Shown: positions 24,944-36,189 of the stretch, piece after piece | How positions within the stretch are numbered: position 1 is the first letter of the stretch | Layout of the letters: each line of letters begins with the position of its first letter | Assembly: GCA_009192285.1 (NCBI GenBank) | Contig: CM018604.1 | Location: forward strand, 2,976,001-3,040,000 | DNA from: Morchella semilibera | Lineage: Eukaryota > Ascomycota > Pezizomycetes > Pezizales > Morchellaceae | Length of the DNA stretch: 64,000 nt | Direction: 5' to 3' | The notes under the pieces: model-generated | Told to the model about the DNA's origin: nothing | Databases searched by the model: none | Seen by the model: only the letters and a program-made list of their open reading frames with translations | Program-made: the position numbers and the translations under genes

Positions 24944-26512
24944 ATGTCTGAAGGGGTTGAGCAATCCCTGCCAGGCATGCCGTCATCCCCTCCCCCTGCA
25001 CAGTCAGAAGACAGGGATATGGGAGTTAGAGATGACTATAGCATAGCCATGGACAGAAGCGAACCGGAGGACCATATGGAAGATCCTAGCAGTGATCCTC
25101 TAGCCTCTGATGGCCAACAACACAGAATTATACCAACTAAAAGAGTATTATTTCAATCTAATGAAAATATTTCTGGAAAAAGACAGGCTCTACCAGGACG
25201 TTCTGGTCAGCCTATTTCGTTTGGATCCTCAAACTACATCAATCAACGACTATGGGACTGCGTTCAGACTCTCACATTACAGAATACCGAAATCAAAGAA
25301 CAGAATGCCGAAATCAGAGAACAAAATCAACAGCTGATAACTCAGATTCAAGCATTACAGACCCTTGTTAACTCAGTCCTTGCCGCCACAAACCAAAACA
25401 ACAATGAAATGAAGAGCAGATTCGATGCAATGGCTAGATCTATGAAAGCTTCAGCAATACAGAAAAATATACCACAATCATCAGCCCAGAACGCCACATC
25501 AGGCCCGGCAAACTCCAAACCTCAACTCAGCAAGAGAGCTCAAGGAAAGCAACCAGTCCATTCGAATGAGCATGTTCAACCCGTTCAGCTACAGGAGAAA
25601 CAGAAGGATACTTGGGCAACTGTGACTAGGAAGGGAACTAGGCAACAGGCCCAAATGCTCAAGACACCACTTCCACCAAAACTCCCAGTTACTAAAACTA
25701 TTATTGTGACTAGGTCAACACCTAAGGATGGGGCACTCAACCTTATCCAGCTCAGAAACACCATCAACAGGGATCTCACTATAGCCAAAGCAGACCAAGC
25801 TATTCAAATAGGCGGAGCAAGTTGGAATCAGAGGGGGAATCTTATGCTCTTCAGCAAAGGAGCATTCACTGAGACTCAATTCGCTGATTATAAAACGAAC
25901 ATTGAAAAAGCTATGAAAGAGGTTGATCCTAGTGTTGTATCCATCGCAATGCAAGAAACATGGTTCAAGCTTGCGGTACACGGCATCAATCTTGAACACT
26001 ATCCTGACAACACTCAGGGAATGGAGGACCTGAGAAGCGAAATCCACGAACTCAATACCGGAGTCACTCTAGCTACCACACCTAGATATATGACACATCC
26101 CGAAAAGAGAGTAGGAAAATCTCACAGCTCAGTTATGATTGCCGTCAGTAACAAGTCATCATACAATGCCATGCTCTCTAGGGGGATCCGAATCTTCGGA
26201 CAAGTACACAGAGCCACTGAGTACCATACATCAAGACCAACAGACCAATGCAAAAACTGTCAGAAATTTGGACACAACTGGCAGAGATGCGCAACCAAGG
26301 ATAGCCCTGTGTGCTCTATCTGTGCTGCCGGACATACCAGTCAAAACCATCTCTGCCCTCAATGCAAGGTTCAGAGCAAGAGCTGTCCTCACTTCCCACC
26401 AAAATGCGCCAATTGCGAAGGACAACACCCAGCCTATGATCCTTCATGCCCTGTCAGAAACTCTATCATCCAACGCCTCAACAACGAAGACAATGAACAG
26501 GAGATGCTATAA
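24944..26512 (+). CDS. LINE copy 1 ORF1, nucleic-acid binding protein
   Basis: 522 residues from the ATG shared with the second LINE copy (MSEGVEQSLP). The N-terminal third is acidic and low-complexity. A short coiled coil follows (QNTEIKEQNAEIREQNQQL, about residues 105-130). The C-terminus holds a run of zinc knuckles: CKNCQKFGHNWQRC, then CSICAAGHTSQNHLC, then CPQCKVQSKSCPHF and CANCEGQHPAYDPSC. Proteins of this type coat the LINE RNA. The frame is intact. Its TAA stop shares its last base with the ATG of ORF2 (TAATG at 26510-26514), which points to termination-reinitiation. Confidence 0.88.
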   Translation: MSEGVEQSLPGMPSSPPPAQSEDRDMGVRDDYSIAMDRSEPEDHMEDPSSDPLASDGQQHRIIPTKRVLFQSNENISGKRQALPGRSGQPISFGSSNYINQRLWDCVQTLTLQNTEIKEQNAEIREQNQQLITQIQALQTLVNSVLAATNQNNNEMKSRFDAMARSMKASAIQKNIPQSSAQNATSGPANSKPQLSKRAQGKQPVHSNEHVQPVQLQEKQKDTWATVTRKGTRQQAQMLKTPLPPKLPVTKTIIVTRSTPKDGALNLIQLRNTINRDLTIAKADQAIQIGGASWNQRGNLMLFSKGAFTETQFADYKTNIEKAMKEVDPSVVSIAMQETWFKLAVHGINLEHYPDNTQGMEDLRSEIHELNTGVTLATTPRYMTHPEKRVGKSHSSVMIAVSNKSSYNAMLSRGIRIFGQVHRATEYHTSRPTDQCKNCQKFGHNWQRCATKDSPVCSICAAGHTSQNHLCPQCKVQSKSCPHFPPKCANCEGQHPAYDPSCPVRNSIIQRLNNEDNEQEML

Positions 26513-29500
26513 TGGGGACACAACCTAATCCTCACAGAGTGCGAATTATTCAACATAATTGCGCAAGATCACAAAACTGCATGATTGGATTGCTGCACTC
26601 AGTCTATGAGACAGCAGACATAGTTATAATTCAGGAATCTTTTGTCATGCCTGGCGTAATTGCAGGTTCCTGGACATCAATATCACACCCCTCCTTCGAT
26701 AGTATCATTCCCACATCAGATCGACCACCAAGAACACTCACCTTCACCATCAAGACACACCTCAATCCCCACCTCATTATTCAACCTAAACCAGATATCG
26801 TCAACGATCCAGACCTACAAGCAATAGAGATATCAACCCCCTCAATACCTGCCCTAACCCTCTTTAACATTTATAATGAAGATCCACCTGGACACAGCAA
26901 TGAACCCTATACGGTGGAGAGAGTATTGGTTAATATTCAACTCTCTACAAGAACAATTATAGCTGGAGACCTCAACTCGCATCATCCATGGTGGAACTCA
27001 GCAAACCGTGCACCCAAACGCCATGAAGCATTGGTTCAACTTCTGGAAACTGGAAACTTCACTCTCATCAACGAACCAGACATCCCAACCTACCACTATA
27101 GAACTGGCACTGGCACCTCAGTTTTAGACTTAGCTTTTGCATCTACAGCGGTCAACACACTACCTTCCAATTGGGCTATTGATGAAGAAGCAGCAACAGG
27201 ATCAGATCATGAAGTAATTCGATTTGATCTTATATCTGATTCAATTGAATCAGTACCTCCCCCTTCAACTGAACGGTTCAACTGGGATAAAGCAGATTGG
27301 TAATCCTTTCAAACAACGCTTAGAGATCTCTCCCTGAACTCAGCCTTTCGATGGAATTTCCTTCATTCTCATCCAAATGAACAAAACCTAGAAGCAGGAG
27401 CTATCCTACTTCTGGAACTTATAACCACAGCAGCTGAACGTAATGTTCCTATCAGGAAATCTTCTCCTCGATCTAAACCATGGTGGAGTGGGGAGATCAC
27501 AGAACATAGACGGCATATGAAAAGTGCTTTAAGAGAATGGAAGTTGGAAAGGTCTCCAATGATGCATCAAAGATTCAGATCGCACAGATCAGAATACTTC
27601 AAATGCATCAGGGGAGCTAAAGAGTCCCATTGGAACAGCTTCCTTGAGAACGCTCAAGGAAAAGACATATTCACAGCCTTCAGGTTCACTAAACCCAGAA
27701 AGACGGAACGTACACCACCACTCAACAATGTTACAACTGGAGAAACCGCCACCACATTTGCAGAAAAAGCCAATCTATACAGAGCTGCTCTCTTCCCACC
27801 TCCCCCTATCTCACCTCAAAGGGACATCCAAACGCAGGGGGACAGAATACCATGGAAGGACCTGACGGATGATGAAATCAAGAGGGCGATTATGACTTCA
27901 TCTCCCAATAAAGCTCCAGGGCCAGATGGGATCAACTTCAAATGCATTCAACAAGCATACCTAGCGATACCTCACCACTTCAACTCATTTTATAAAGCAA
28001 CCATGACCGCTGGCTATCACCTACACATTTGGAGAGAAGCCACTGTTGTTATTATAAAAAAGCCCAACAAACCAGACTATTAGATTCCAAAAGCGTATAG
28101 GCCAGTCTCCCTGCTTAATTGCTTAGGCAAGGTACTGGAAAAAATAATGGCTTCAAGACTTGCATATCTAGCAGAGAGATACAATCTACTCCACCACTGG
28201 CAGATTGGAGGAAGACCAAAGAGATCCGCTGTGGATGCCTGTATGCTGGTAGCAAGCATAGTGGATGAAGCGAAGAGAAAAGGAAAGGTCGTTTCAGCAC
28301 TGTTTATGGATGTCAAAGGGGCATTTGACAATGTATCCAAGGACAGACTCATACATACAGCGAAAGAAAAACGCCTACCCGCTCAAATAGTCAGATGGAT
28401 AGACAACCTCCTAAGCAACAGGAAAGCTTCGCTAGCCTTTGATGGACAACAAGAACCTATGTCAATGATAGCAACAGGAATTCCACAGGGAAGCCCAACA
28501 TCACCGATTCTTTTTCTTCTTTACTTATCACCACTCTTCGATATTCTTCAACGCCACTTTCCTCATCAACAAATACCAAGCTATATTGATGATATTGGTA
28601 TGATAATGGTGGGGAAAGATGAAAGCTCGAACTGCAGACACTTGGAAAGAATGGCACAGCTAGCTGTCACATGGGGTGAAGCCAATGCTCTGGCATTCGA
28701 CAACCCCAAAACAGAACTACTTCACTTCCACAACAAACGCACTACAAATACTACGGATACAGCCAAGGTCAGAATGCCTGATGGTACTCTGGTTGAGGCT
28801 AGCGATACACTGAGATGGTTGGGTGTTTGGTTTGATAGAAAGCTATCTTTCAAACATCATGTCAAAACTAAAGCGGCTTCAGCTATGAGGGCATTTCTTG
28901 CACTTGCCAGGTTAGGAAATACAGAGAAAGGGCTGAGCCAAACAGCTCTCAGACAACTCTATCAGACCTGCGTCACTACAATCAGTGATTTTGGTGCAGA
29001 GGTTTGGTGGAACGGACAGATAGGATACAAAACGCAGCTTCAGAAGATACAAGGCAATGCGATGAGAAGGATCACTGGTGCTTTCAGAACAACACCAATA
29101 TCAGTACTCCAAGCAGTAACTGCACTACTACCCACAGAGATCAGGCTTGACCTCCAGCAACAGAAATATGCCCTACGCATTCTAAGCATGCCGGTCACCC
29201 ACCCTATTAGCACCTTCAGCCCAGATTCATTTCCAAGTACACAGGAATCAGGAAGAGGGGAAGAATCTACAGCTACCCCATGGCACTCTGCTGGTGCTAG
29301 GCCACAGTACCAATCAAGGCTACACCGGATCCTAAACAAAGTCAGCGATTGGATTCAACCTCAAAGTCTGGTGGAGGACATAGATACAATTGCCTGTCCC
29401 CCATGGCATCAGAACATCATTGACATACAAATTGATACAGCGGATAAAGATACAGCAGCACAAAACCATAGACAAACAACTCAAGACAATTACAACAACT

Positions 29501-30480
29501 TACACCGTTTGGTATTCTATTCTGATGGATCCCTAATGGAAGGAAAAGCTGGGGCTGGAGTCGTTGGCATTAGAGGCAACGAAATAGTGGTGGAGCAATT
29601 CTACCACCTTGGAAAAGAGGTCGAAGTCTTTGATTGCGAACTCTACGCAATAGCTCAAGCTACACAGCTTGCCCGGAAGGAGATCAGAAATTCACGATAC
29701 TCCACAGATGATGTCTGGATCTTTTCAGACAACCAGGCAGCGATACGGAGAATGAAAAAACCGGAAGCATTCCCAGGCCAACATTGGGTTCAACTAGCAA
29801 GATCAAACCTCTTGGAACTTGAAGCACTAAACATCAAAACACATATCCACTGGGTACCAGGACATGTGGAGGTGGATGGCAATGAACATGCAGACAGGTT
29901 GGCAAAAAGAGGGGCACAGGGTGAAAGGGTCGAACCAGATGCAAGGGTATCAATCACCCACTTGAAGAGGAAAATCAAGGAGCACTCTATGGCTACGTGG
30001 AGAGAGAACTGGAAAACTATGAAGAAAGGAAGGAGCTACAGAGGTGCTCCTTCCTCCAAGATGTCTGCACCCCTTCGTCAAAACATACCAAGGAAACTTG
30101 CAAGCACAATTACCCAAATGCGAACGGGTCATGGATACACCAAATCCTACCTATCCAGAATACCAACAACAAATATAGATACAGCGGAATGCAGGTGTGG
30201 ATACTTCCAGGAAACCCCAACGCACCTGCTACTTTACTGCAAACAACATCCACTACCAGAACTCAGAAAAGATCTTACCGCCACAATCAAACCAATGCCA
30301 CTCAACTGGATGACCGCCATGCATACAGATAAAGGACTTCAGGCAACCATCGATACATTTCTTCTACCATCCCAGATCGTCACTAGAAACTGGACACTAG
30401 GGGAGAGGGATGGAGATAGAGGGGAGCACGTAGGATGGGGGAGACTTGAGGAAGAAGAAGAAAGGGAAGGAGAAGGATAG
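26512..30480 (+). pseudogene. LINE copy 1 ORF2, endonuclease-RT-RNase H, two stops
   Basis: One frame of 1323 codons interrupted only by TAA at 27301-27303 (GAA in copy 2) and TAG at 28081-28083 (TCG in copy 2); both are single transversions. Domains in order: AP-type endonuclease (RIIQHNCARS, IIQESFVMPG, IIAGDLNSHHPWW, ATGSDHEVI), reverse transcriptase (YRPVSLLNCLGKVLEKI, FMDVKGAFDNV, TGIPQGSPTSP, SYIDDIGMI), RNase H (VFYSDGSLMEGKAG, DCELYAIAQ, IFSDNQAAI, HVEVDGNEHADRLA) and a terminal Cys/His motif (CRCGYFQETPTHLLLYC). All catalytic residues I can place are present, so this copy was disabled recently. Confidence 0.9.
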
Positions 30481-30706
30481 TCACCAAGGTGCTTGCACCT
30501 ATCGTTATGAGCTGGAATGGAGAGGACAACATGCATGATAACCTTGAAAGAGGGTTGATAGGAGCACGGCCGTGAGGAGGATTCGCTTTATGAAGGATAG
30601 TATATGACCGTGATGATTGGGTTCTTTCTTTGTATGCCATATCCGGATTCGGATGCAAGCAGTATGAGTAATAAATAAATAAATAATAAATAATTCTTCC
30701 TGTCAT

Positions 30707-31560
30707 CAAAATCATGCCCAAGTATTTAGTCTCTTGCACGCTAAACTCACACTTCTCTGGTTTCAGGCAAACTTCATTGACTTTGAGGGCTTCTAGCACC
30801 TGTTGTACATCCTGCTTATGTTGTTCCAAAGTCTCAGAATATATAAGAATATCGTCTAGGTAGTATGCCGTAGCACAATGATCGAGAAAAGACCTCAAAA
30901 TATTATTTATCCATCGTTGAAACGTAGCTGGGGCATTGGTCAACCCAAAGGGTATTACCAAATATTCCCAATGTCTGTAACGTGTCCTAAAGACTGTCCT
31001 CTATTGGCACTTGTCCCCTTCCTTGATCCGAATCTGATTATACCTCTAACGTAGATCCAATTTGATAAAACAATTAGCCCGCGCTGGATTGGCTATCGTC
31101 TCCGGTGTAAGGGGAAGAGAATATCTATCCTTAAGCATTATGGCATTCAATTTCCAATAATTAACACATAAGTGCAGAGGCCCATCTGTCTTCCTGACAA
31201 ATAACTTGAACACAAGAGCCCCCGCCGGAGAATTATTGGAACGAAGAAATTATTTCTGAGTTTTTGAGTTATTGGCCAGATAATCTTTTAATGCCTTCAT
31301 CTCTTCCCTTGATATACTATATATAGGGCCAAAAGGTGGTGTCGTCCCTTCCTGCAACTTTATTTCATGATTGTAGGGGTGATGCGGAGGTAGCTTTGAT
31401 GCATTAGTTTCATCAAATAATTGCTGAAAGCATTAGTAGTCTATTGGGATCGTCCCATCAGGATTAGCCGGGGTCTCCAGTATTTTGTTAACGGCATATA
31501 GAGTAGTGGAGTAAATCTGAACAGTAGGATTTTCAGAAGGTTTTTTAAACGATTGGGGAG
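30707..31560 (-). pseudogene. Gypsy B reverse transcriptase, N-terminal part
   Basis: Best piece is 30961-30707 (minus): [19 protein letters not shown], then [18 protein letters not shown] with the YLDD active site, ending at the LINE insertion point (YLGMILMTGR). Upstream, 31560-30961 encodes the linker and first palm motifs, with several stops and frameshifts. Confidence 0.75.
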
Positions 31561-32721
31561 CAATAGCTGAAACATGTGTAACTAGTCTTTCTGAGGGTGG
31601 TGTTGAAATTCCTCAAGCCACAATGGGTTTGCGGTTGGCTATATAGTGTTCGAGACATACTGATGACTGAAAGCGAATCTTATTTCTCCCGTTATCAACT
31701 AAAACCCCATGTCTCCTCATCCAGGCTATTTTCATCACAATCGGATAGTGTCCTAGTTTTATAACAAAGAAAGAGCATTTCTACATGTGCCCATTAATCT
31801 CCAATTCCAACGTTACCTTTCTTGTCACCTTCCCTGATTCAATAGGCCTTCCATAAATCAAATCAATCCCTCTCTTAGTCCTCAATATCACGGTGTGGAG
31901 CGTATCTAGTGACGATGCGGGAAGAAGGATTAGTCAGGGTTTTTCTATGGTGTTCTATGATTTTCTGTTACAGGGTTTCTATGAGTCAATGGTATGCATG
32001 TATTTCTAATAGAAGGATTCTTCGGAGTTCTATGCGATTCTATGGTATGAGTCAGTGAAGGGATTCTGAGGCTATATACAGGGAGCTTGCTCCCTCACTT
32101 GTAGAGTTTTCCTTTCTTTCCTTTCTTCACGCAACCTTCCTGTCCTTTTAGTCAATTTATACTTTAGAACCTTTAGTTATCACCAAGACTTCACGTAGGG
32201 GATCACCTGGAAATCCCATAGTCCCCGTGATCATCCTCGCCTCATTTTCTGCCCCCTAGCTATCCCATCGTCTCTCACATTGCTTCGTCCTATCTCGCTT
32301 CGCCCTACTTTCCCCTGCCTCAGTTATATACTACCTTGGCTCCTCTGACTACGTCCTCGCATAGCTCCGTGATACTCAAGTTCTTTATTTTTAATTCATG
32401 GCAGCACACAAAGTCTTCATCTATGAATGTATATTCCGATGCTCCAGTATCAATCAAGGCATAAGTGGGTACAATAGATTTTTTATTTTGCGAAATAGAA
32501 CAAACTACGATCAAATGATTCGCATCCATTTCCCTTTCTGATACTGAAAATGTTAAAATAGACATCTTAGAAAAAAGCCTGGGAGGTCCCTGGGCTATGC
32601 CGCTTGGTACAGGGATGAGTCTTTTAACTCCTCCCCCTCCGACACTACCTCTTCCTCTTTTTTCTTCCTGGTTTCCAACAAGGCTCCACCTAATCTTTGG
32701 CGCAGCCCTATTTGAGGGCAA
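31561..32721 (-). pseudogene. Gypsy B protease, split by a solo LTR
   Basis: The N-terminal half (about 32530-32375) reads CSISQNKKSIVPTYALIDTG and then ASEYTFIDEDF, with the aspartic protease triad D-T-G. It is cut by the LTR at 31886-32374 and resumes with [20 protein letters not shown] and HYPIVMKIAWMRRHGV, including a stop. Confidence 0.75.
31886..32374 (+). mobile_element. Solo LTR of gypsy family A in gypsy B protease
   Basis: 489 bp, TATCACGG...CCGTGATA, with a perfect 5-bp duplication CTCAA (31881-31885 and 32375-32379). It shares TGCGGGAAGAAGGATTAGTC with the LTR at 50862. Confidence 0.9.
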
Positions 32722-32738
32722 GTACGGACAGTTTCAAA

Positions 32739-33819
32739 CTAAATGTCCAACCCCTCCTCAGTAATAGCAAAGATTTTCAATTCAACAGGCTTCTCTTTCT
32801 TGGGAATCCAGACGACGACCGTGACGACTATTATATAAATCCATAGGAACAGCTCCCCCAGGAATATAGGAAGGGTGGGTTGTTGGTGCTGCATTCTTCG
32901 GGGGTGGTGGTGGTGGTGATTCCCATATGATTGGAGGTGCTGTTGATGCAACAGGTGGGCGAGCGGCGAATGGACGAGGAGCAGGACCACTGGGAATCTG
33001 AAATCAAAACCTCCCCATCCTAGCTTGGAATGCCTTCTGTTTATTATCAACTCGTGAAGGAGCTCACAGTCCTTATTCGTTGTTGTGGTTATGTTCTGGA
33101 TCATTAGTGCCATCAACTCCTGGTTAAGTCCCTCCAAAAGGCATTCAATCTTGACAACCTCCTTGAACTTAGAGTCAGCAGCATACCGCTGAAACTCTGC
33201 TGGCATTGCCTTATTTCCTTTAGGTTACGAGTGGCTGTGGCTTCCCGGTCCGGATCCCCAAAGCATTATCTGAAATTATAAAAAACTCCGCCATCGAGTC
33301 AAGGGCAATTCCTTCATCCGTAATACAAGCAAGAAATTGATCCGCCGCTGGTCTCTCCAGTTGAGAGATAGAATAAGCAATCTGTTGTGTCGAGGTAGGA
33401 AAACAATCGAGGTTGGCTGTGAGCTTAATATGTAGTTGCCTCTGGAAAGTCCTAAAACTTTTACGGTCACCCCGGTATTTCTCCGGGTCAGGCAGTTTCT
33501 CGGACTTAGACCACTTGGTTAAGACGTCATGGAGCTTCATTAAACCTTCTCTGAGTCCTTCTTGCATATTTTTGATCTTAGCTTGTAGTCCCTGGGTTTC
33601 TTTATGGAATTCAGTCCGGACTTGTTCGGTTTCAGAGTGGTGAGTGGTGAGGTCGATCGCATATTTTTTGACGCCTCCATACGCCCTTTGGAGGATGCCA
33701 TAAGCTTGTTTTGCATCTTCAGTTGCGGTGGAGTCCACTTCAGGGTGAGCGATAAAGAACTCTTCGAGATCCATATAGAGCTTTTGATAGTCAAATGCAC
33801 TGGTGGCTGGAGAGGTCAT
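32739..33819 (-). pseudogene. Gypsy B gag, frameshifted
   Basis: The first piece (33819-33220, 199 residues from ATG) has a helical N-terminus and the gag core KLPDPEKYRGDRKSFRTFQ...LERPAADQFLA. The second piece (33206-32739) continues AEFQRYAADSKF...IECLLEGLNQELMALM. The zinc knuckle downstream is destroyed by TGA codons. Confidence 0.8.
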
Positions 33820-33883
33820 GGTAAACTATGGCGCGAGGAACTCATGCTGTGCCGGTCGAGTAGGCATGGTCTTATCTTAGTAC

Positions 33884-34528
33884 GATGGAGTGACTAGACG
33901 CAATGTGACAGATGACAATGATGATGCAGAGGGACTCAAGGAGCACAGCCAGCATAACGAAAATACTGACAAGGAGGAGAAGAGAGCCAGGTGGGCGCAA
34001 GCACAGGCACCGGCGAGGGCAAAGGCAAGGGCAAAGGACAGAGCAGGGAAAGTGAAGTCCAGATATGGCCTCGAGCTAGGATCCAGGGAGCAATAGAGTT
34101 GCCTCTGTGCGAAGGCGAGTTTGGAAGCGAGAAACTATAACTATGAATAGGAGTATCTTGCTATGTACCGAGGAAACAGGAAGATGAGACAGAGAGAAAA
34201 GAAAGAAAGAACTAAAGGAAAAGTCTTCCTGCAGTATTTAACACCCTCCTCCGCCAGTCCACTATGACTCATTCTCCAATCCATGGAATCCCATAGAAAA
34301 CCTGTTACTACCACACTTCTTATCCCTCCCCACTATCTTTTCTATTTACATTACAAATCCATCACACCATCGAATCCCCCAGAACTTAAGGACAACATCT
34401 TCACCTCATTGCATTCCTTCTTCGCTTAGCGTTCCTTCATTCGTTAGAACAGCGCTTCGACTACCAAATCCCCGGGACCGATGCCAAGACGCTGGAACAT
34501 TTCACTCTTCTTCCTCGACCTGTCACAA
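33884..34528 (-). repeat. 5' LTR of gypsy B (family LTR-B)
   Basis: Lies directly upstream of gag in the element's orientation and matches the duplicated block at 19.3-20.7 kb. Ends are approximate. The sequence GTATTTAACACCC on the plus strand and the CCAGTCCACTATGACTCA block are shared between copies. Confidence 0.6.
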
Positions 34529-35281
34529 TAGGCGACAAGCTACCTCTTTTTACCCCCACTTGGATCACATTGCTGTTAGCCTGGAGGTCAGCGCAGGCCC
34601 ATTGTCAAAGATCCTCGGTTCCGCCCAGTCACTTCTGAGACCACCCTTTTTGCCAAAAACCGTAGACTTTACTCACCCCCTCTCAATCGACCCTGACGAC
34701 TGTGGCTCTACTTAGTGGCCACCAAGGGTCAAACCATTACTAATAACTCAATAGTGAGCCTCCATGAGACTGTAAAAATCAATAAATTGGTTGTAGATAT
34801 AGTGGGCCCTATGAGACTGTGCAAATCAGTAAATTCGGTGCACCCCCTCCTACCAGACGGGTCCAGTTTAGCCGAGACCAACCCCTCTTTCAACCCTGGC
34901 CGGCCTGACAACTGAACTTAACCGGGACCCAAACCACTACCTAACTTTCATCAGATTGCGGCTCTACTTGCCTGCCCTCGTGCAGTTGGTCCTGATGATT
35001 CAGGCATATAGAGAAAGTACGGATTGAGGTTAGCATGAACGCCTATTTTAGGCTTGTAGCCGGTCAATGTCTGTGACGGAGAAGTTGTTGGTTGCCTTGT
35101 GGTTACTTTTGTTATTTGTTTGGGGATTCTTTTTTGATGTCATTTAGTTTTATTTCTACCCCTTCTAAATTGTGTTGCGGCCATTGACTCATTTGAGTTT
35201 GTTATTTCTTTTTTGCCTGGCAGTACGTAGAGGCATGCAATAAATCTTGTACTTCAAAGAAATATAAAGTCATTCATTCAT
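34529..35281 (+). repeat. Unassigned stretch with (CATT)n-like 3' tail
   Basis: No recognisable protein. It ends in AATATAAAGTCATTCATTCA, like the 3' terminus of a LINE or SINE, so it may be a 5'-truncated non-LTR element. It contains an internal near-repeat of TGAGACTGT...AATCARTAAATT (about 34763-34790 and 34811-34837). Confidence 0.4.
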
Positions 35282-35626
35282 TATCACGGAGCGAAGCGAG
35301 GACGTAGTCAGAGGAGCCAAGGTAGTATATAACTGAGGCAGGAGAAAGTAGGGCAAAGCGAGATGGGGCGAAGCGATGTGGGAGACGATGGGATAGCTAG
35401 GGGCGGGGAACAAGGCGAGGATGATCACGGGGACTATGAGATTTCCAGGTGATGCCCTACGGGATGCCTTGGCGATAACTAAAGGTCCTAAAGTATAGAT
35501 TGACTAAAAGGACAGAAAGGTTGCATGAAGAAGAAACGAGAGAAAGAGAAATCCTATAAGTGACTTGGAGGGAGAGAGCTTCCCATATATAGTTCCAAAA
35601 TCTTTTCGCTGACTCATACCATAGAC
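35282..35626 (-). repeat. Truncated LTR-A
   Basis: Starts TATCACGGAGCGAAGCG and follows the minus-oriented LTR at 21172 as far as CTGACTCATACCATAG, where it is cut. Confidence 0.7.
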
Positions 35627-35629
35627 CTG

Positions 35630-36016
35630 CAAAGGGATAACTCAGAAGTCACTAAGATATGGCTAATGCTAAGCGATAGTTCTGTAGCTTTTAAAATTGT
35701 AATATTGTAGACCAGATTCCGTTCGCTTGAGAGGATTATGATTCCCATAAGACGACAGGAATCCTACTAGCTATTTATACATGAAGTTCCGCCTTAAACC
35801 CGTTAACTCCTCCAATAGCAAATTTCCTGCACTGCCTCCGCTACGGCTCCGACTTTCTACGGGGTGGGGTAACCAAGGGTCTACTCATAAGGTGTGGTAG
35901 TGGTTGCCGAGTTATAACCGAACCCCGCTTCTGGGCGTACGTCACTCTTTCATTGCGCCATCATACCAGGACAACACTATTGTACTACCAGTACCGCACT
36001 TCCAAGCAATCCTCTA
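35630..36016 (-). mobile_element. Second copy of the 396-bp short element
   Basis: Inverted and diverged relative to 23823-24218. It keeps the B-box-like GGGGTTCGGTTATAAC and TATAAATAGCTAG, but the A-box region is changed (TAGTACAATAG). No target duplication is evident. Confidence 0.65.
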
Positions 36017-36189
36017 ACACTACTCCCCCTTCCAAGCCGTCGTCCTCGACCGTTAAACACTTCCATGGAAAAAACCCTGTGGGAAAAGCCATGATGAGGG
36101 AAGGTATCAGGATTATTGCTCTGTCAACCGTCGTTGCCTTTGAGTCTGCCGTGCTCTGGACTCCGGGGCTCAGGCTACTATGCCTTGAC

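Larger units (their letters stand above)
24647..30692 (+). mobile_element. Tad1-type LINE, copy 1, nearly full length
   Basis: Inserted in gypsy B pol with a 14-bp duplication ATTCTTCCTGTCAT (24633-24646 and 30693-30706). It has two ORFs in the order typical of the fungal Tad1 clade (ORF1 with zinc knuckles; ORF2 with AP-endonuclease, reverse transcriptase, RNase H and a terminal Cys-rich motif), a 210-nt 3' UTR and an ATAAATAAATAA tail. ORF1 is intact and ORF2 has two nonsense codons. Confidence 0.92.
22028..34528 (-). mobile_element. Ty3/gypsy chromovirus B, degenerate, with insertions
   Basis: Reads from an LTR (34528-33884) through gag, protease, reverse transcriptase, RNase H, integrase and a chromodomain-like end at 22028. 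It carries stops and frameshifts throughout. Three later insertions lie inside it: a 396-bp short element (23823-24218), a LINE (24647-30692) and a solo LTR (31886-32374), each with target duplications. The 3' LTR is not directly adjacent; the LTR-B block at 19.3-20.7 kb may be its remains. Confidence 0.85.
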
